A stretch of 64,000 nucleotides of DNA from Anaerolineae bacterium (GCA_017303635.1 JAFLCG010000001.1:843148-907147), one strand, 5' to 3'; shown: positions 8,167-16,949, counted from the first letter of the stretch. Program-made: numbers and translations. The notes: generated by a model not told the origin, from the sequence alone.

Positions 8167-10126
8167 GATGGGTGACACGCTTGCTCAGCAGAACCGCCAG
8201 CACAAAGCGCGGCAGCCTCATCATCCGTTTGATGCGCCATGGTTGCAGGTAGAGCCGGTATAACCACTCGATGCCCATGCGCTGCATCCAAACGGGTGCC
8301 CGCGGTACCACCCCGGCGATAAAATCGAAGGCGCCGCCGACGCCCATCGCCATCGTTACCTTGAGCCGGGGTAGGTTACGGGCGATCCACTTGTCTTGTT
8401 CGGGTGCACCATACGCCACGAAGAGGATATCTGCACTGCTGGCATTGATACGCTCAACGATCGCATCTTCATCTTCTGGGGCCGGGCTACCCTCGTAGAC
8501 ACCTGCGATTGGTAAGCCGGGAAAGCGTGCCTGCAGGATGTCTGCCGTTCGTTGAGCGATGCCTGGCCCTGCGCCCAGCAGGTACAAGCGCCATCCGTGC
8601 TGTGCAGCCCGCTGTGCAATGATCGGCACCCCGTCCGATCCTGTGACCCGTTCCGGCAAAGGGGTTCCCTGCCGCCGCGCTGCCCACAGCAGACCTACTC
8701 CGTCCGGCACACACAGCGTAGCCCGCTGCAGGATGTTCCAGAAGTTTGGGTCGCGCCGGGCGATCATGACAAATTCGGGATTGAGCGTGCACACATGCCT
8801 CGCTCCTCCGCCTTTTCGGACCCAGTCGCTAATCTGATCCAACCATTCAGCATAAGTGATCGGATGAATGGGCAGGCCGAGGATCGTGATGGGCGAACCT
8901 CCGGAACCATGTTGTACAGGCTCTTCACTGCGAACCTGAGGTTGACCGGTCGCTGGTCGTTGGTCGCTGGCGGCCAGTATCCCCCGAACCGTATCGACGA
9001 CCTGTGCGACCGTTACGAGTTTGAGGCACGTCCGCGCTGCACAACCTTCGCGCAGACCAATCCCATGCCCCACATAGCTGCATGGACTGCATTCGACTCC
9101 ACTGCGGATGAAGTGTACTTTTCCGTTGGGTTGCCAGGGCCCCCAGGCAGCCGCATTGCCTGGTCCGAAGATCGCTGCAACCGGGGTGCCGCTGGCAGCC
9201 GCCAGATGCATCACTCCGCTCTCGGCACCGATGAAACAGTCTGCCTGGCTCAGCAGCCCGGCCAATTCGGGCAGGGTCGTTTGCCCGGTCAGGTCAATCA
9301 CGGATGACTGCATCGCAGCTTTGACCGCCGCCGCCTCATCATCGTGTCCCCCGACCAGGACAATCTGCGCTTGATGCGACTCAACCAGTGCGTCTGCAAC
9401 CGCAGCGAACTTCTCCGGCGACCATCGCCGCGCCCGGCTCAGCCCTCCGCCGCCCGCATGAATGATAATTCGTGGTGAGCCATCCGTAGGGGCAGGATTT
9501 GCTTTTTCCAGGTTTGATTGTCGCGATTCCGTATTCAGTGCTGAGTACTCAGTACTACTTTCTCCACTTTGCACTGGCTGTTCGCTGGGAACTTTTCTCG
9601 GGCTGGTAGCTGGCAGCTGATAGCTGGCAGCTAGCCGTACTTCAGCCCCTCTTGGTGCTGTTTCTGCCCCCAGCAGCCCCACCAGATCAAGCCAGTATTG
9701 GGCCTGGTGTTTTGCCCCAAAGCCACCATCCGCTAGGCGTTCGGTCAGGAACCAGCCATTCCCATTCTCCAGACCAATTCGGCGAGCAGCGCCGCTTGCA
9801 TAGCCGATCAACGCGAACTTGAGCGTCCCTGCGCGAATAGTGAAATGGTGGAAAAAGAGGACGGCATCATAATGCCCAGCACGCAGGTTCAGTATTTTGC
9901 GCAGGTTAATCGGTCGGTAAAAGGCTGTGGCTCCTGTCATCGCACGCCTATCCAGCGTGATAACCTCATTGACCAGTTCCGGCGGGATGACTGGCGCGCT
10001 GTGCGTGGTGGTCAGCAGCGTAAGATGGGCCTCAGGTTGGGCCTGGCGGAGCGCAGCGAGCGCCGGTGTCGAGAGGATCAGGTCGCCAATATCGGCCAGT
10101 TGGACAATCAGGTAACGGGGAGTCAT
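8156..10126 (-). CDS. Fused GT9 (heptosyltransferase-like) - GT26 (WecG/TagA-like) glycosyltransferase
   Basis: The 656-residue protein joins two enzymes. Residues about 1-370 are a GT9 domain: LIVQLADIGDLILSTPAL at the start, IIHAGGGG and the GVMHLAAASGTPVAAIFG nucleotide-sugar site. Residues about 410-640 are a GT26 WecB/TagA/CpsF domain: TLNPEFVMIARRD, PDGVGLLWAA, LLGAGPG, VAYGAPEQDKW and GVGGAFDF. Both families act in cell-surface glycan assembly at the inner membrane face. A low-complexity insertion (about 165-212) and the linker (about 380-400) come from short repeated DNA words. It is last in a leftward operon: its ATG overlaps the GNAT stop, and its own end overlaps the convergent lactonase gene by 11 bases. 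Confidence 0.88.
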   Translation of the reverse strand: MTPRYLIVQLADIGDLILSTPALAALRQAQPEAHLTLLTTTHSAPVIPPELVNEVITLDRRAMTGATAFYRPINLRKILNLRAGHYDAVLFFHHFTIRAGTLKFALIGYASGAARRIGLENGNGWFLTERLADGGFGAKHQAQYWLDLVGLLGAETAPRGAEVRLAASYQLPATSPRKVPSEQPVQSGESSTEYSALNTESRQSNLEKANPAPTDGSPRIIIHAGGGGLSRARRWSPEKFAAVADALVESHQAQIVLVGGHDDEAAAVKAAMQSSVIDLTGQTTLPELAGLLSQADCFIGAESGVMHLAAASGTPVAAIFGPGNAAAWGPWQPNGKVHFIRSGVECSPCSYVGHGIGLREGCAARTCLKLVTVAQVVDTVRGILAASDQRPATGQPQVRSEEPVQHGSGGSPITILGLPIHPITYAEWLDQISDWVRKGGGARHVCTLNPEFVMIARRDPNFWNILQRATLCVPDGVGLLWAARRQGTPLPERVTGSDGVPIIAQRAAQHGWRLYLLGAGPGIAQRTADILQARFPGLPIAGVYEGSPAPEDEDAIVERINASSADILFVAYGAPEQDKWIARNLPRLKVTMAMGVGGAFDFIAGVVPRAPVWMQRMGIEWLYRLYLQPWRIKRMMRLPRFVLAVLLSKRVTHPKG

Positions 10127-10587
10127 GGTGGAAAATTATATACCATGTGGGGGATGAAGCGACCAGGAATGATCGATTCATGTTCCCCTATGCGGATGGC
10201 CCCCAGTTGGAGGTAAAAGCCTTCCGCGTTCGGGTCAGACTCGAATGTGAACGAGGAATAGCCCAGCGCCCTGGCCGTCTCAACTGCATGATCGAACAGT
10301 CGTCGACCATATCCCTTGCCGATGCAATCCGGTTCAATGAATAGATCTTCAAGATGCAGGTGATCATCTTTTGCCAGCAGGTGATAATAGCCGAGGATGC
10401 GCCCGGTATGATCGACTAGCCCGTACACCCATCCGCTGATGATCTCCTCGGGCTGGATGCCCAGCTCTGCACGGACTGCCTGCATGAACGCTTCGTCATA
10501 ACCCCAATACGCCTTTGATCGGTAGAACAGATCGCGCAGGTGCGGTGCTTCGTCAGGTTCCATCCGGCGGATGACGATGCGTTCCAT
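10123..10587 (-). CDS. GNAT-family N-acetyltransferase
   Basis: A 154-residue GNAT protein with the acetyl-CoA loop in FIEPDCIGKGYGRRLFDHAV and a following SDPNAEGFYLQLGA segment. It sits between two glycosyltransferase genes, 2 bases after the GT4 stop, and overlaps the next gene by 4 bases (ATGA), so it may acetylate an amino sugar or a glycan precursor. That role is inferred only from context. Confidence 0.87.
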   Translation of the reverse strand: MERIVIRRMEPDEAPHLRDLFYRSKAYWGYDEAFMQAVRAELGIQPEEIISGWVYGLVDHTGRILGYYHLLAKDDHLHLEDLFIEPDCIGKGYGRRLFDHAVETARALGYSSFTFESDPNAEGFYLQLGAIRIGEHESIIPGRFIPHMVYNFPP

Positions 10588-10589
10588 GG

Positions 10590-11672
10590 TTACCTCGCGG
10601 CGTGTTCCAAAGCGGTCAAGGCGTTGTCAGCCGCCTGTTCCCAGGTGAAGTGTGCCGCCTGTTCGCGGCCTGCGCTGCGTAGACGGTCAGCCAGAGACGG
10701 ATCATCACTCAATCGGGCCATCGCCCCGGCAATGGATCCCGCGTTTAGTGGATCAACCAGTAAGCCAGCCTCACCGACCAGTTCAGGCAAGCTCGACGTG
10801 TTGCTGGCGATCACCGGTGTTCCGGCATGCATAGCCTCGATGACAGGGAAGCCAAACCCCTCATACAGTGAGGGAAAGACCAGTGCGCGTGCTCCAGCGT
10901 AGAGCGTACCTTTATCTGCTTCCTCAATGTAACCCGTGATCGTGACCCCTGCGACGCCCTCTGCCCAGGTCGGATCATAAAGCCATCCCTGACCACCGGC
11001 CAGCACCAAGCCGGTCGAGTCATTTGGGTGAGTATGTTGCCACTGTCGAAAGGCCCCAACCAACCGGGCGATATTCTTGCGGGGTTGCAGGGTACCGATG
11101 AATAACCAGTATTGCTCTGGCAGATGATACCGCTGGCGCATGACGGACACATCACCGCTCGGCAGGGGCGTAACACCGGGGTAGAGGACGCGGATTTTAT
11201 CGGCAGAGGTGCCATAGAATTGCGTCAAGTCATGGGCGGTGGCCTGGCTATCTGCCAGAATGACGCTGGCCCGGGCGGCGCTGTAACGCGTGGTCAGGTC
11301 AAGGTACTGGCGCTGCCGAGCCGGGTGCGCCTGCGGGAAATAACGATAGCCCAGATCATGGATGGTCACAACGGCACGACCAGGGAAGCCTACCGGTAGG
11401 GTATGGGCTGGGACGAAGGTGACATCAGGCCGCTCTGCCCACAGTGCCGCCGCGAATCGAATATGAGTCCACGCCCTGCGGATTGGAATGACACGCTGAA
11501 TGATGTAATTGGACGATGGGAATAAGTCTGCCGCCGGCTGATCCCGGAAATAGAGAATGAGATTGTGTTGGCTGTTGCGGCGGATGATCGCGCGGATCAA
11601 CTCCAGCGCATAGCGTTCAGTGCCAGTGGGATTCGGCACGGTACACCGGCTGGCATCAATCGCAATTCGCAT
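10590..11672 (-). CDS. Glycosyltransferase family 4
   Basis: A GT-B retaining glycosyltransferase of about 360 residues. The N-terminus MRIAIDASRC, the LYPGV segment, the FIGTLQPRKN donor-site strand and the FPSLYEGFGFPVIEAM motif with the E-x7-E pattern are typical of GT4. ATG at 11672 is chosen: it begins the conserved fold and starts after the upstream stop, whereas the longer reading overlaps the preceding gene. It transfers a sugar to a surface glycan; donor and acceptor are unknown. Confidence 0.88.
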   Translation of the reverse strand: MRIAIDASRCTVPNPTGTERYALELIRAIIRRNSQHNLILYFRDQPAADLFPSSNYIIQRVIPIRRAWTHIRFAAALWAERPDVTFVPAHTLPVGFPGRAVVTIHDLGYRYFPQAHPARQRQYLDLTTRYSAARASVILADSQATAHDLTQFYGTSADKIRVLYPGVTPLPSGDVSVMRQRYHLPEQYWLFIGTLQPRKNIARLVGAFRQWQHTHPNDSTGLVLAGGQGWLYDPTWAEGVAGVTITGYIEEADKGTLYAGARALVFPSLYEGFGFPVIEAMHAGTPVIASNTSSLPELVGEAGLLVDPLNAGSIAGAMARLSDDPSLADRLRSAGREQAAHFTWEQAADNALTALEHAAR

Positions 11673-11680
11673 GAGGCGGA

Positions 11681-12517
11681 TCAGGCGCGGCGGCTGAATA
11701 CCAGTGGAATCAGCCCCAACACGGCGGTCACTACGAGCGGCACGAACCAATACGGACTGATGGTATTCAGCAGATCGGTGGGCAACAGGTTGAGCGTGAC
11801 CACAACCCCGGCAGCGGCTGCGCTGACGAAGGCCAGCCCGGCGCCGAACAAGCCGGGTGTGCGCGGTTTAGCCAGCAGGCCCGTCAACATCAGGGCTAAG
11901 CCCGGCGCGGTCATCAGCAGCGGCCAACCCTGAACCCAGCCGGGTGTAGCGGATTGCGTCAGGAATATCGCGGTGCCCATTAGGAACAGCAGGGTGAGGC
12001 CAATGAAGAGCGACCCACGCGACCAGCGTCCGCTGGTGAGCCATCGTGCGATGAACGATAGACCAATGACCCCAACGACCGCGACCAGCAGCAAAGGTGA
12101 ATTCGGTAGGGCGCTGGTCGTCGTTAAGCTGAACGTCAGCCATGCACCGAGCGCGATCAGCAGCAAACCGGGTACCAGCGTCGCCAGTTGACCACGAGCG
12201 GGGACGAGCAGGGGTGGCACTGGGAAAAACGCCGCCGGGTCATTCAGGCGAGCCTGGCGATCTGTTTCTGCCTGAGCCTCAGCCTCCGCGCGGGCCAGTG
12301 CGACTTGCTCTGCCGCTTCGCGTTCCGCGACCAGATCACTCAGCGATGAGACTGCTGCCAGCGCCGCTAGCACATCGACTGAACTGTCGAGCGTCGAATC
12401 GGGTTCACCTTCAGCACGAGCCGCAGGCGGCGCATAACGCAAATCGTCGTCGGGCGGCGGTAGCGATCCGGCTTCCGGTAACTCGTCGGGTGGGAGGGGG
12501 TGTTCTTCGTTAGTCAT
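11681..12517 (-). CDS. Six-helix membrane protein with acidic N-terminal tail
   Basis: A protein of about 278 residues starting at MTNEEHPLPPDE. An acidic, Pro-rich tail and an Ala/Glu/Arg-rich, probably coiled-coil stretch (EREAAEQVALARAEAEAQ) precede six hydrophobic segments from LATLVPGLLLIALG to the C-terminus. I do not recognise the family. The start is taken inside the longer open frame because the residues before it are encoded in the spacer after the VanZ-like gene and look non-coding. It lies upstream of the GT4 gene in the same operon. Confidence 0.7.
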   Translation of the reverse strand: MTNEEHPLPPDELPEAGSLPPPDDDLRYAPPAARAEGEPDSTLDSSVDVLAALAAVSSLSDLVAEREAAEQVALARAEAEAQAETDRQARLNDPAAFFPVPPLLVPARGQLATLVPGLLLIALGAWLTFSLTTTSALPNSPLLLVAVVGVIGLSFIARWLTSGRWSRGSLFIGLTLLFLMGTAIFLTQSATPGWVQGWPLLMTAPGLALMLTGLLAKPRTPGLFGAGLAFVSAAAAGVVVTLNLLPTDLLNTISPYWFVPLVVTAVLGLIPLVFSRRA

Positions 12518-12579
12518 ACGGACTATTTTGGCTTGAATAGCGCGGCGGTGCAAGCCGCAGCCGCCAAAGGAATGTGTTT

Positions 12580-13047
12580 TTAGGTGTGGGTGGCCGAAGG
12601 GCGTCTTCGTCCGCTTAGCCGGATGTACTGCTGCCAGATCAGGAGGCCACTCAGCAGCGTACTCATCGTATTGGTCACCCAATCACCCCATGAAGCACCC
12701 CGTCCGGGCACGAGCATTTGCAGCAGCTCGGTGAGCGGGCTAAGGATCAAGGCGAATACCAGCGCGATCCACAAAGCGCGTCGCGGAGTACTGAGCGACT
12801 CGAATGCCCACCACAGGCTGCTCACCAGTAACGCAAACCCAATCAGATGCATGAACGTCAGAAAAGCTTCACGGGTGGCATCCGGTGGACCCGGTGGTGC
12901 GGCTGGCCCAATCAATGGGGTACGGCTGGGCTGAATAAGGGTGATCGTCAGGATGAGGGTGTAGCTGATGGCGATCAAGCAGCGCAGGAGGCGGGGTGTA
13001 GTGGGAATTGCCCGCAGTAACCGGGTTGGTAAAGGCAGTGTAGTCAT
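12580..13047 (-). CDS. VanZ-like membrane protein
   Basis: A protein of about 155 residues with four hydrophobic segments and the VanZ-family signature: an acidic TELLQMLVPGR segment then GDWVTNTMSTLLSG. VanZ-like proteins are small envelope proteins of unknown biochemical role, named for low-level teicoplanin resistance. A reading that starts at 13098 would begin inside the terminator loop of the upstream gene, so a start at 13047 (or 13056) is taken. It may head the leftward glycan operon. Confidence 0.8.
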   Translation of the reverse strand: MTTLPLPTRLLRAIPTTPRLLRCLIAISYTLILTITLIQPSRTPLIGPAAPPGPPDATREAFLTFMHLIGFALLVSSLWWAFESLSTPRRALWIALVFALILSPLTELLQMLVPGRGASWGDWVTNTMSTLLSGLLIWQQYIRLSGRRRPSATHT

Positions 13048-13084
13048 AGACTGCATTGTACTGACCGGTGACGCACAAAAGAAG

Positions 13085-13112
13085 CGCCCGCCCGGCAAAC
13101 GCCGGGCGGGCG
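13085..13112 (-). terminator. Intrinsic terminator of the Met-rich secreted protein gene
   Basis: CGCCCGCCCGGC at 13085-13096 and GCCGGGCGGGCG at 13101-13112 form a perfect 12-bp stem with an AAAC loop. Read leftward it lies 20 bases past the stop at 13133 and is followed by CTTCTTTTG. Confidence 0.85.
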
Positions 13113-13132
13113 TAGGGAACGATAAACGATAT

Positions 13133-13657
13133 TTACATCGCGTCCATCATGCCGGAGCTATAGGCCAGGGCGATGTAGAACTGGCGCAGGTTGCCGCGCA
13201 GGGCAGCACATTCGGCGGGTTCGTCCATCATATCGGCCGTGGTTAGTGTGGTGTACATGCTCATGTCCATATCGCCCATCGATTCCATCATCGAGGTCGA
13301 CATGTCATCCATGCTCATGCTCATCATACCTACTAGCGCCGTCATGGCATCAGCATCCATCATGCCCATACTCATGTCTTCTTGCATCATCCCCATCATC
13401 GAATCGAACAGGGGAGTGAACTGACCATGATCGAAGCCCGCCAGATCAAAACCGGGGCTACCGCCTGCGGCGACGACCGCATCGTATACAGCGGCATAAT
13501 CGAAGTGGTATTCAGCCGTATACAAACTCAGGATCAGATCCGCATCGCAGACCACTTTTTCAGCCATGGCATCTTGCGCCTGTGCGGGGATGAGCGCGAG
13601 CATGCTTAGGGCGGCCAGTAGGGCCATGACGATTGAAACTCGCTTAAATGTACGCAT
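13133..13657 (-). CDS. Secreted methionine- and aspartate-rich protein
   Basis: A 174-residue exported protein: signal peptide MRTFKRVSIVMALLAALSML ending near PAQAQ, then a mature domain with Met/Asp/Ser-rich stretches (GMMQEDMSMGMMDADAM and MDDMSTSMMESMGDMDMSM). Two Cys residues (VVCDAD and AECAAL) could form a disulfide. Met-rich segments can bind Cu(I) or Ag(I) outside the cell, but no metal gene is nearby, so that is only a suggestion. GGAG 7 bases before ATG 13657 fixes the start. It is a single gene with its own terminator. Confidence 0.8.
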   Translation of the reverse strand: MRTFKRVSIVMALLAALSMLALIPAQAQDAMAEKVVCDADLILSLYTAEYHFDYAAVYDAVVAAGGSPGFDLAGFDHGQFTPLFDSMMGMMQEDMSMGMMDADAMTALVGMMSMSMDDMSTSMMESMGDMDMSMYTTLTTADMMDEPAECAALRGNLRQFYIALAYSSGMMDAM

Positions 13658-13836
13658 GAAAGTTCTCCATAAACGGGTTAAACCAGGTGCGTGTATACAC
13701 ACGTTTATAGAAATACAATGCAATTATTACGGGGTGATTACGTCGAACGTTCGGACATTTAGCACTTCCTTGAACGTTACAAATCAGTACAATATGTATA
13801 CACCGAGCTTGGGTTAAGCCTTTAACGTGGTAAAAA

Positions 13837-14580
13837 ATGGCAGAAGCACTCGTCCAGGTCGCTCCACAGGTTTATCTATATCCCGCTGACGATACCCCTG
13901 ACCGTGTTCAGCCCAACGTGGGTGTACTCGTTGCGGGTGGTAAGACAGTGTTGATTGATGCTGGCAACAGCCCGCGTCACGCACGCCGGGTTGCGCTGGC
14001 GCTGGATGCCATCCAGGCGAACCCGCCGACCTATGTGATCTATACGCACAGCCACTGGGATCATGTCTTCGGTGGCCAGGCCTACGGTGCGCCAGCGATT
14101 GCCCATGAGCAGTGTCGCCGTACTTTGATGGAGATGGCTTCGCGCCCCTGGAGCAACCTGTACATTCAGGAAGAGATCCAACGTAATCCCGCCCGCGAAA
14201 CCACCTTACGCGCCATGCAGAAAGCCGTCGAAGAATGGCGACATTTCCGCATCCTGGTGCCGGAGATTACCCTCAGCAAGCGGATGCATGTCTTTCTCGA
14301 TGGGCTGACGCTGGATATTGAGCATGTCGGTGGCGCACACGCCGCTGATTCGGTCGTGGTCCGCGTGCCGGAAGCCCGCGTCATCTTTGTGAGTGATTGT
14401 TACTATCCCCCGCCGATGCATCTCCGCAAACCGGAAGATGGATTGGATAAGGCCATGATTGATTCGTTGCTGGATGATGCGTATGATGTCTACATTGATG
14501 GACATGGCAAGCCGCGCACCCGGGACGAATTCGCCGCCTTGGCTGAAAATGAACGGATGCAGATGAACGGCAGCCGTTAG
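13837..14580 (+). CDS. MBL-fold metallo-hydrolase
   Basis: A 247-residue metallo-beta-lactamase-fold protein with no signal peptide. The zinc motif is YTHSHWDHVFGG (near residues 68-79), followed by HVGGAHAADS and VSDCYYPP. It resembles general MBL hydrolases rather than antibiotic-resistance enzymes. It lies 9 bases upstream of the SpoU gene, and the two are probably co-transcribed. The substrate is unknown. Confidence 0.85.
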   Translation: MAEALVQVAPQVYLYPADDTPDRVQPNVGVLVAGGKTVLIDAGNSPRHARRVALALDAIQANPPTYVIYTHSHWDHVFGGQAYGAPAIAHEQCRRTLMEMASRPWSNLYIQEEIQRNPARETTLRAMQKAVEEWRHFRILVPEITLSKRMHVFLDGLTLDIEHVGGAHAADSVVVRVPEARVIFVSDCYYPPPMHLRKPEDGLDKAMIDSLLDDAYDVYIDGHGKPRTRDEFAALAENERMQMNGSR

Positions 14581-14589
14581 TGAGTACCT

Positions 14590-15303
14590 ATGCGGCTGAA
14601 GAAATATGATCGGGACGCCCCCTATGCTTATAGCTTTGGCGTCTTTCCCACACTCGAACTCCTGAAGTTCCAATCCAAGTTTACTGAACAGGTGATCTTG
14701 CATTCTGCAGGGGAAGCCAATGCGGGCGTCGACAAAATCAAGGCGCTCTGCAAGACGGCCCGTATCCCTTGTGTGGTCGATGATAAATTGTTGGAACGCC
14801 TCTCCCCACGAGAGAACACCTACGCCGCAGGGGTATTTACCAAGTATCGAACACCGTTGAAATCGTCCGTCAATCATCTGGCGCTGGTGAATCCATCCGA
14901 TATGGGCAACCTTGGAACTGCCCTGAGGACGGCTTTAGGCTTTCGCATCCAGAACCTGGCGCTCATTCGCCCCGCCGCCGATTCCTTCGATCCGCGTGTG
15001 GTACGGGCTTCAATGGGCGCGCTCTTTCAAATGAATGTGTGCTACTACGATACCTTTGAGGACTATCGCGCTGCCTACCCTGAACAGCATCACTATCCAT
15101 TCATGACCGATGGGCAGGTGGCGCTGGATGACGTGCAGTTTCAACCGCCTTTTACGTTGGTCTTTGGCAGCGAAAGTGCTGGTTTACCCGAAGCCTTCCA
15201 CAGCTACGGCACCAGCGTCAGAATTGTGCATCACGGCGCGATTGATTCCCTCAACCTCAGCGTAGCCATCGGCATCGGCCTGTACGCCGCCACACGGGGA
15301 TAA
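14590..15303 (+). CDS. TrmH/SpoU-family RNA 2'-O-methyltransferase
   Basis: A 237-residue SPOUT-class enzyme that uses SAM to methylate a ribose 2'-OH in rRNA or tRNA. The three family motifs are seen: LVNPSDMGNLGTALRTALG (motif 1), LVFGSESAGLP (motif 2) and IDSLNLSVAIGIGLY (motif 3, knot). The N-terminal part is the RNA-recognition region. The exact target nucleotide cannot be told. Confidence 0.9.
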   Translation: MRLKKYDRDAPYAYSFGVFPTLELLKFQSKFTEQVILHSAGEANAGVDKIKALCKTARIPCVVDDKLLERLSPRENTYAAGVFTKYRTPLKSSVNHLALVNPSDMGNLGTALRTALGFRIQNLALIRPAADSFDPRVVRASMGALFQMNVCYYDTFEDYRAAYPEQHHYPFMTDGQVALDDVQFQPPFTLVFGSESAGLPEAFHSYGTSVRIVHHGAIDSLNLSVAIGIGLYAATRG

Positions 15304-15356
15304 TGTTGAAGTTGCTCACGAAAGCCATTCAGGAGTGGAATATCCGCGAATGAGGC

Positions 15357-16007
15357 TCATTGCGGAACTACGTATGCTACTTCATCGCCAATTACCAACC
15401 GGATGCCAGAATCATCCGTTAGCAATTCTGCCGGTGGTAGTGTTTGGTTAAGTGCATTTGGGCCGCCCCAGTCCGAGACAAGATAAACCGAATTGCACGC
15501 GAGATCAGTCATATTACATTTGTAAAGGGCATACGCCCTATATCCCCCATCATCACCGCCATAACTAACTGTCATGTGGACAAGGTGATACCGATTGGTA
15601 TTGTTTTGGATCGTCTTTACGGGAGTCAAATCTGTACCGCGTGGTGGAAATGCTGCCGCGAGGACCCAAAAGAAGAGCGTCCAGATAACAGCAAGGACGA
15701 CAATAAGCATCCCCAATACTTTCCATATTGCTGCTAACTTGGCTCGTGTCCAGATATACCCCAGACCAAAACCAACGATGATTAGGCTAGTGATTGCCCC
15801 GATCAGTGATAGGTGTCTCAGCAAAGCTCGATAACCTGACTGAGCCATCAAGACTTGGAAATTCACTTCCGATCCTGTTGTAGGCTGCGAAGGATTGGGG
15901 CCAAGAATCAACCATTGCGAGATCAAGAACAGCACGACAATCAAACTCATCACTATTGCTGGATGAGTTTGATCTATCCAATGCCGGATTGTTTTCACCA
16001 GCTGCAA
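15357..16007 (-). CDS. Membrane protein with extracytoplasmic C-terminal domain
   Basis: A 216-residue protein with three hydrophobic segments (about 17-36, 64-86 and 91-115) and a polar C-terminal domain with two Cys residues (YKCNMTDLACNSVY) that may be disulfide bonded outside. I do not recognise the family. The start is TTG at 16007, supported by AGGGA 9 bases upstream. Confidence 0.65.
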   Translation of the reverse strand: MQLVKTIRHWIDQTHPAIVMSLIVVLFLISQWLILGPNPSQPTTGSEVNFQVLMAQSGYRALLRHLSLIGAITSLIIVGFGLGYIWTRAKLAAIWKVLGMLIVVLAVIWTLFFWVLAAAFPPRGTDLTPVKTIQNNTNRYHLVHMTVSYGGDDGGYRAYALYKCNMTDLACNSVYLVSDWGGPNALNQTLPPAELLTDDSGIRLVIGDEVAYVVPQ

Positions 16008-16092
16008 GGCTACTATTCCCTACTTTACACGGAGGTTTCGTCCATTGTACGGGTGGACTAATGGATAACCAAATTAGAAGTCGCCGTCTATA

Positions 16093-16168
16093 TGTAGGGG
16101 CGCACGGCTGTGCGCCCGTTCCGTCGATTGTAGGGGCGGATTAGGCGTCTTCGCCGTATATCCGCCCA
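16093..16168. repeat. R1 palindromic repeat, two adjacent copies
   Basis: TGTAGGGGCGCAC then GGCT then GTGCGCCC at 16093-16117, and a variant opening TGTAGGGGCGGAT and closing ATCCGCCC at 16129-16167. The same element occurs at 16677, 16714, 30965, 32394, 34767 and 41144. Confidence 0.8.
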
Positions 16169-16235
16169 CCTGCCACCCCTCATAATGATAATGACGGTTG
16201 GCAAGATACTCGCTGCTTCTCTGCTGGAAAATCGG

Positions 16236-16625
16236 TCATTCCTCCGTCTGTTCTTCAAACAAGCTCACATGGGGCTTGGGCTGACGATCTACTCGGACGA
16301 CCCGTACCACCATCTCTTCTGGTGGATCCCCGGGTTTTGATAGGTCAGCCGTCGAGTACATCCACTTCACCACCTGTAGCCATTCATTCACATCCTTCAC
16401 CCGGATGAGATTGCCGGAAAGATACACCTCACCAGTCAGAACCAGCTTCCAGATGTCCTCTGCAATGGCCTCCTGACGCGTCAGCCCGTCTTCACCGATC
16501 ACAAATGGCTCACTGCCCCGGCTGCGGAGGATGGCGGATAGGGCGCGGCTGTTTGGGGGGCGCCCGTTGGGGTTGCCGCTTTCGCCGGGTTTCCACCGGC
16601 CCATGGTTGTGGGTTTCTCGCTCAT
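16236..16625 (-). CDS. DUF5681-domain protein
   Basis: A protein of about 129 residues with the DUF5681 hallmark near the N-terminus (GRWKPGESGNPNGRPPNSR), followed by a helical region and a basic/Pro tail. DUF5681 proteins are small, often phage- or mobile-element-associated proteins of unknown function. The start MSEKP at 16625 is preferred over the longer reading. The gene stands alone between pairs of R1 repeats. Confidence 0.78.
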   Translation of the reverse strand: MSEKPTTMGRWKPGESGNPNGRPPNSRALSAILRSRGSEPFVIGEDGLTRQEAIAEDIWKLVLTGEVYLSGNLIRVKDVNEWLQVVKWMYSTADLSKPGDPPEEMVVRVVRVDRQPKPHVSLFEEQTEE

Positions 16626-16676
16626 ACTGGTTGTCGACCTCATGGAAAATGTGGACGTGCGGGGCGATACTTGGAT

Positions 16677-16740
16677 TGTACGGGCAGACTAAGGGCGTCT
16701 CCGCCCGCTCGTTTGTAGGGGCGCACGGCTGTGCGCCCGC
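16677..16740. repeat. R1 palindromic repeat, two adjacent copies
   Basis: A variant beginning TGTACGGGCAGAC and ending GTCTCCGCCCG at 16677-16707, then TGTAGGGGCGCAC-GGCT-GTGCGCCC at 16714-16738. With the copies at 16093-16168 these bracket the DUF5681 gene. Confidence 0.75.
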
Positions 16741-16790
16741 CGCCGTTCATACAATCACGAATGTCCACATATTAGCACGACTTTGAATTC

Positions 16791-16829
16791 AAAAACGGAA
16801 CATATGTTCCGTTTTTGTTCCGTTTTTTG
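16791..16829. repeat. Perfect 26-base palindrome plus half copy
   Basis: AAAAACGGAACAT (16791-16803) is followed at once by its exact reverse complement (16804-16816), then a further GTTCCGTTTTTT (16817-16828). T-runs on both sides would allow termination either way; it could also be an operator. It lies in the 486-base non-coding stretch between DUF5681 and cysteine synthase, which otherwise holds only R1 and R2 repeats. Confidence 0.6.
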
Positions 16830-16949
16830 ACCCTGAAATCCACCTGTCCGGTGACACGCCAACATCCATCGAAGGTTACGGAAATTCCAACCTTCCCTAC
16901 ATGGTTCGGTCGATTCAAACTATTCTTGAGTTCAAACTGGTGGCCTTAA

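Noticed and set aside
8552..9307. 251-codon plus-strand frame opposite the GT9-GT26 gene
   Set aside because: Shadow frame; Cys/Arg/Pro-rich without motifs.
12580..13098. Longer VanZ-like reading from 13098
   Set aside because: This start falls in the loop of the upstream gene's intrinsic terminator, so it would not be on the mRNA of a downstream promoter and lacks a ribosome site.
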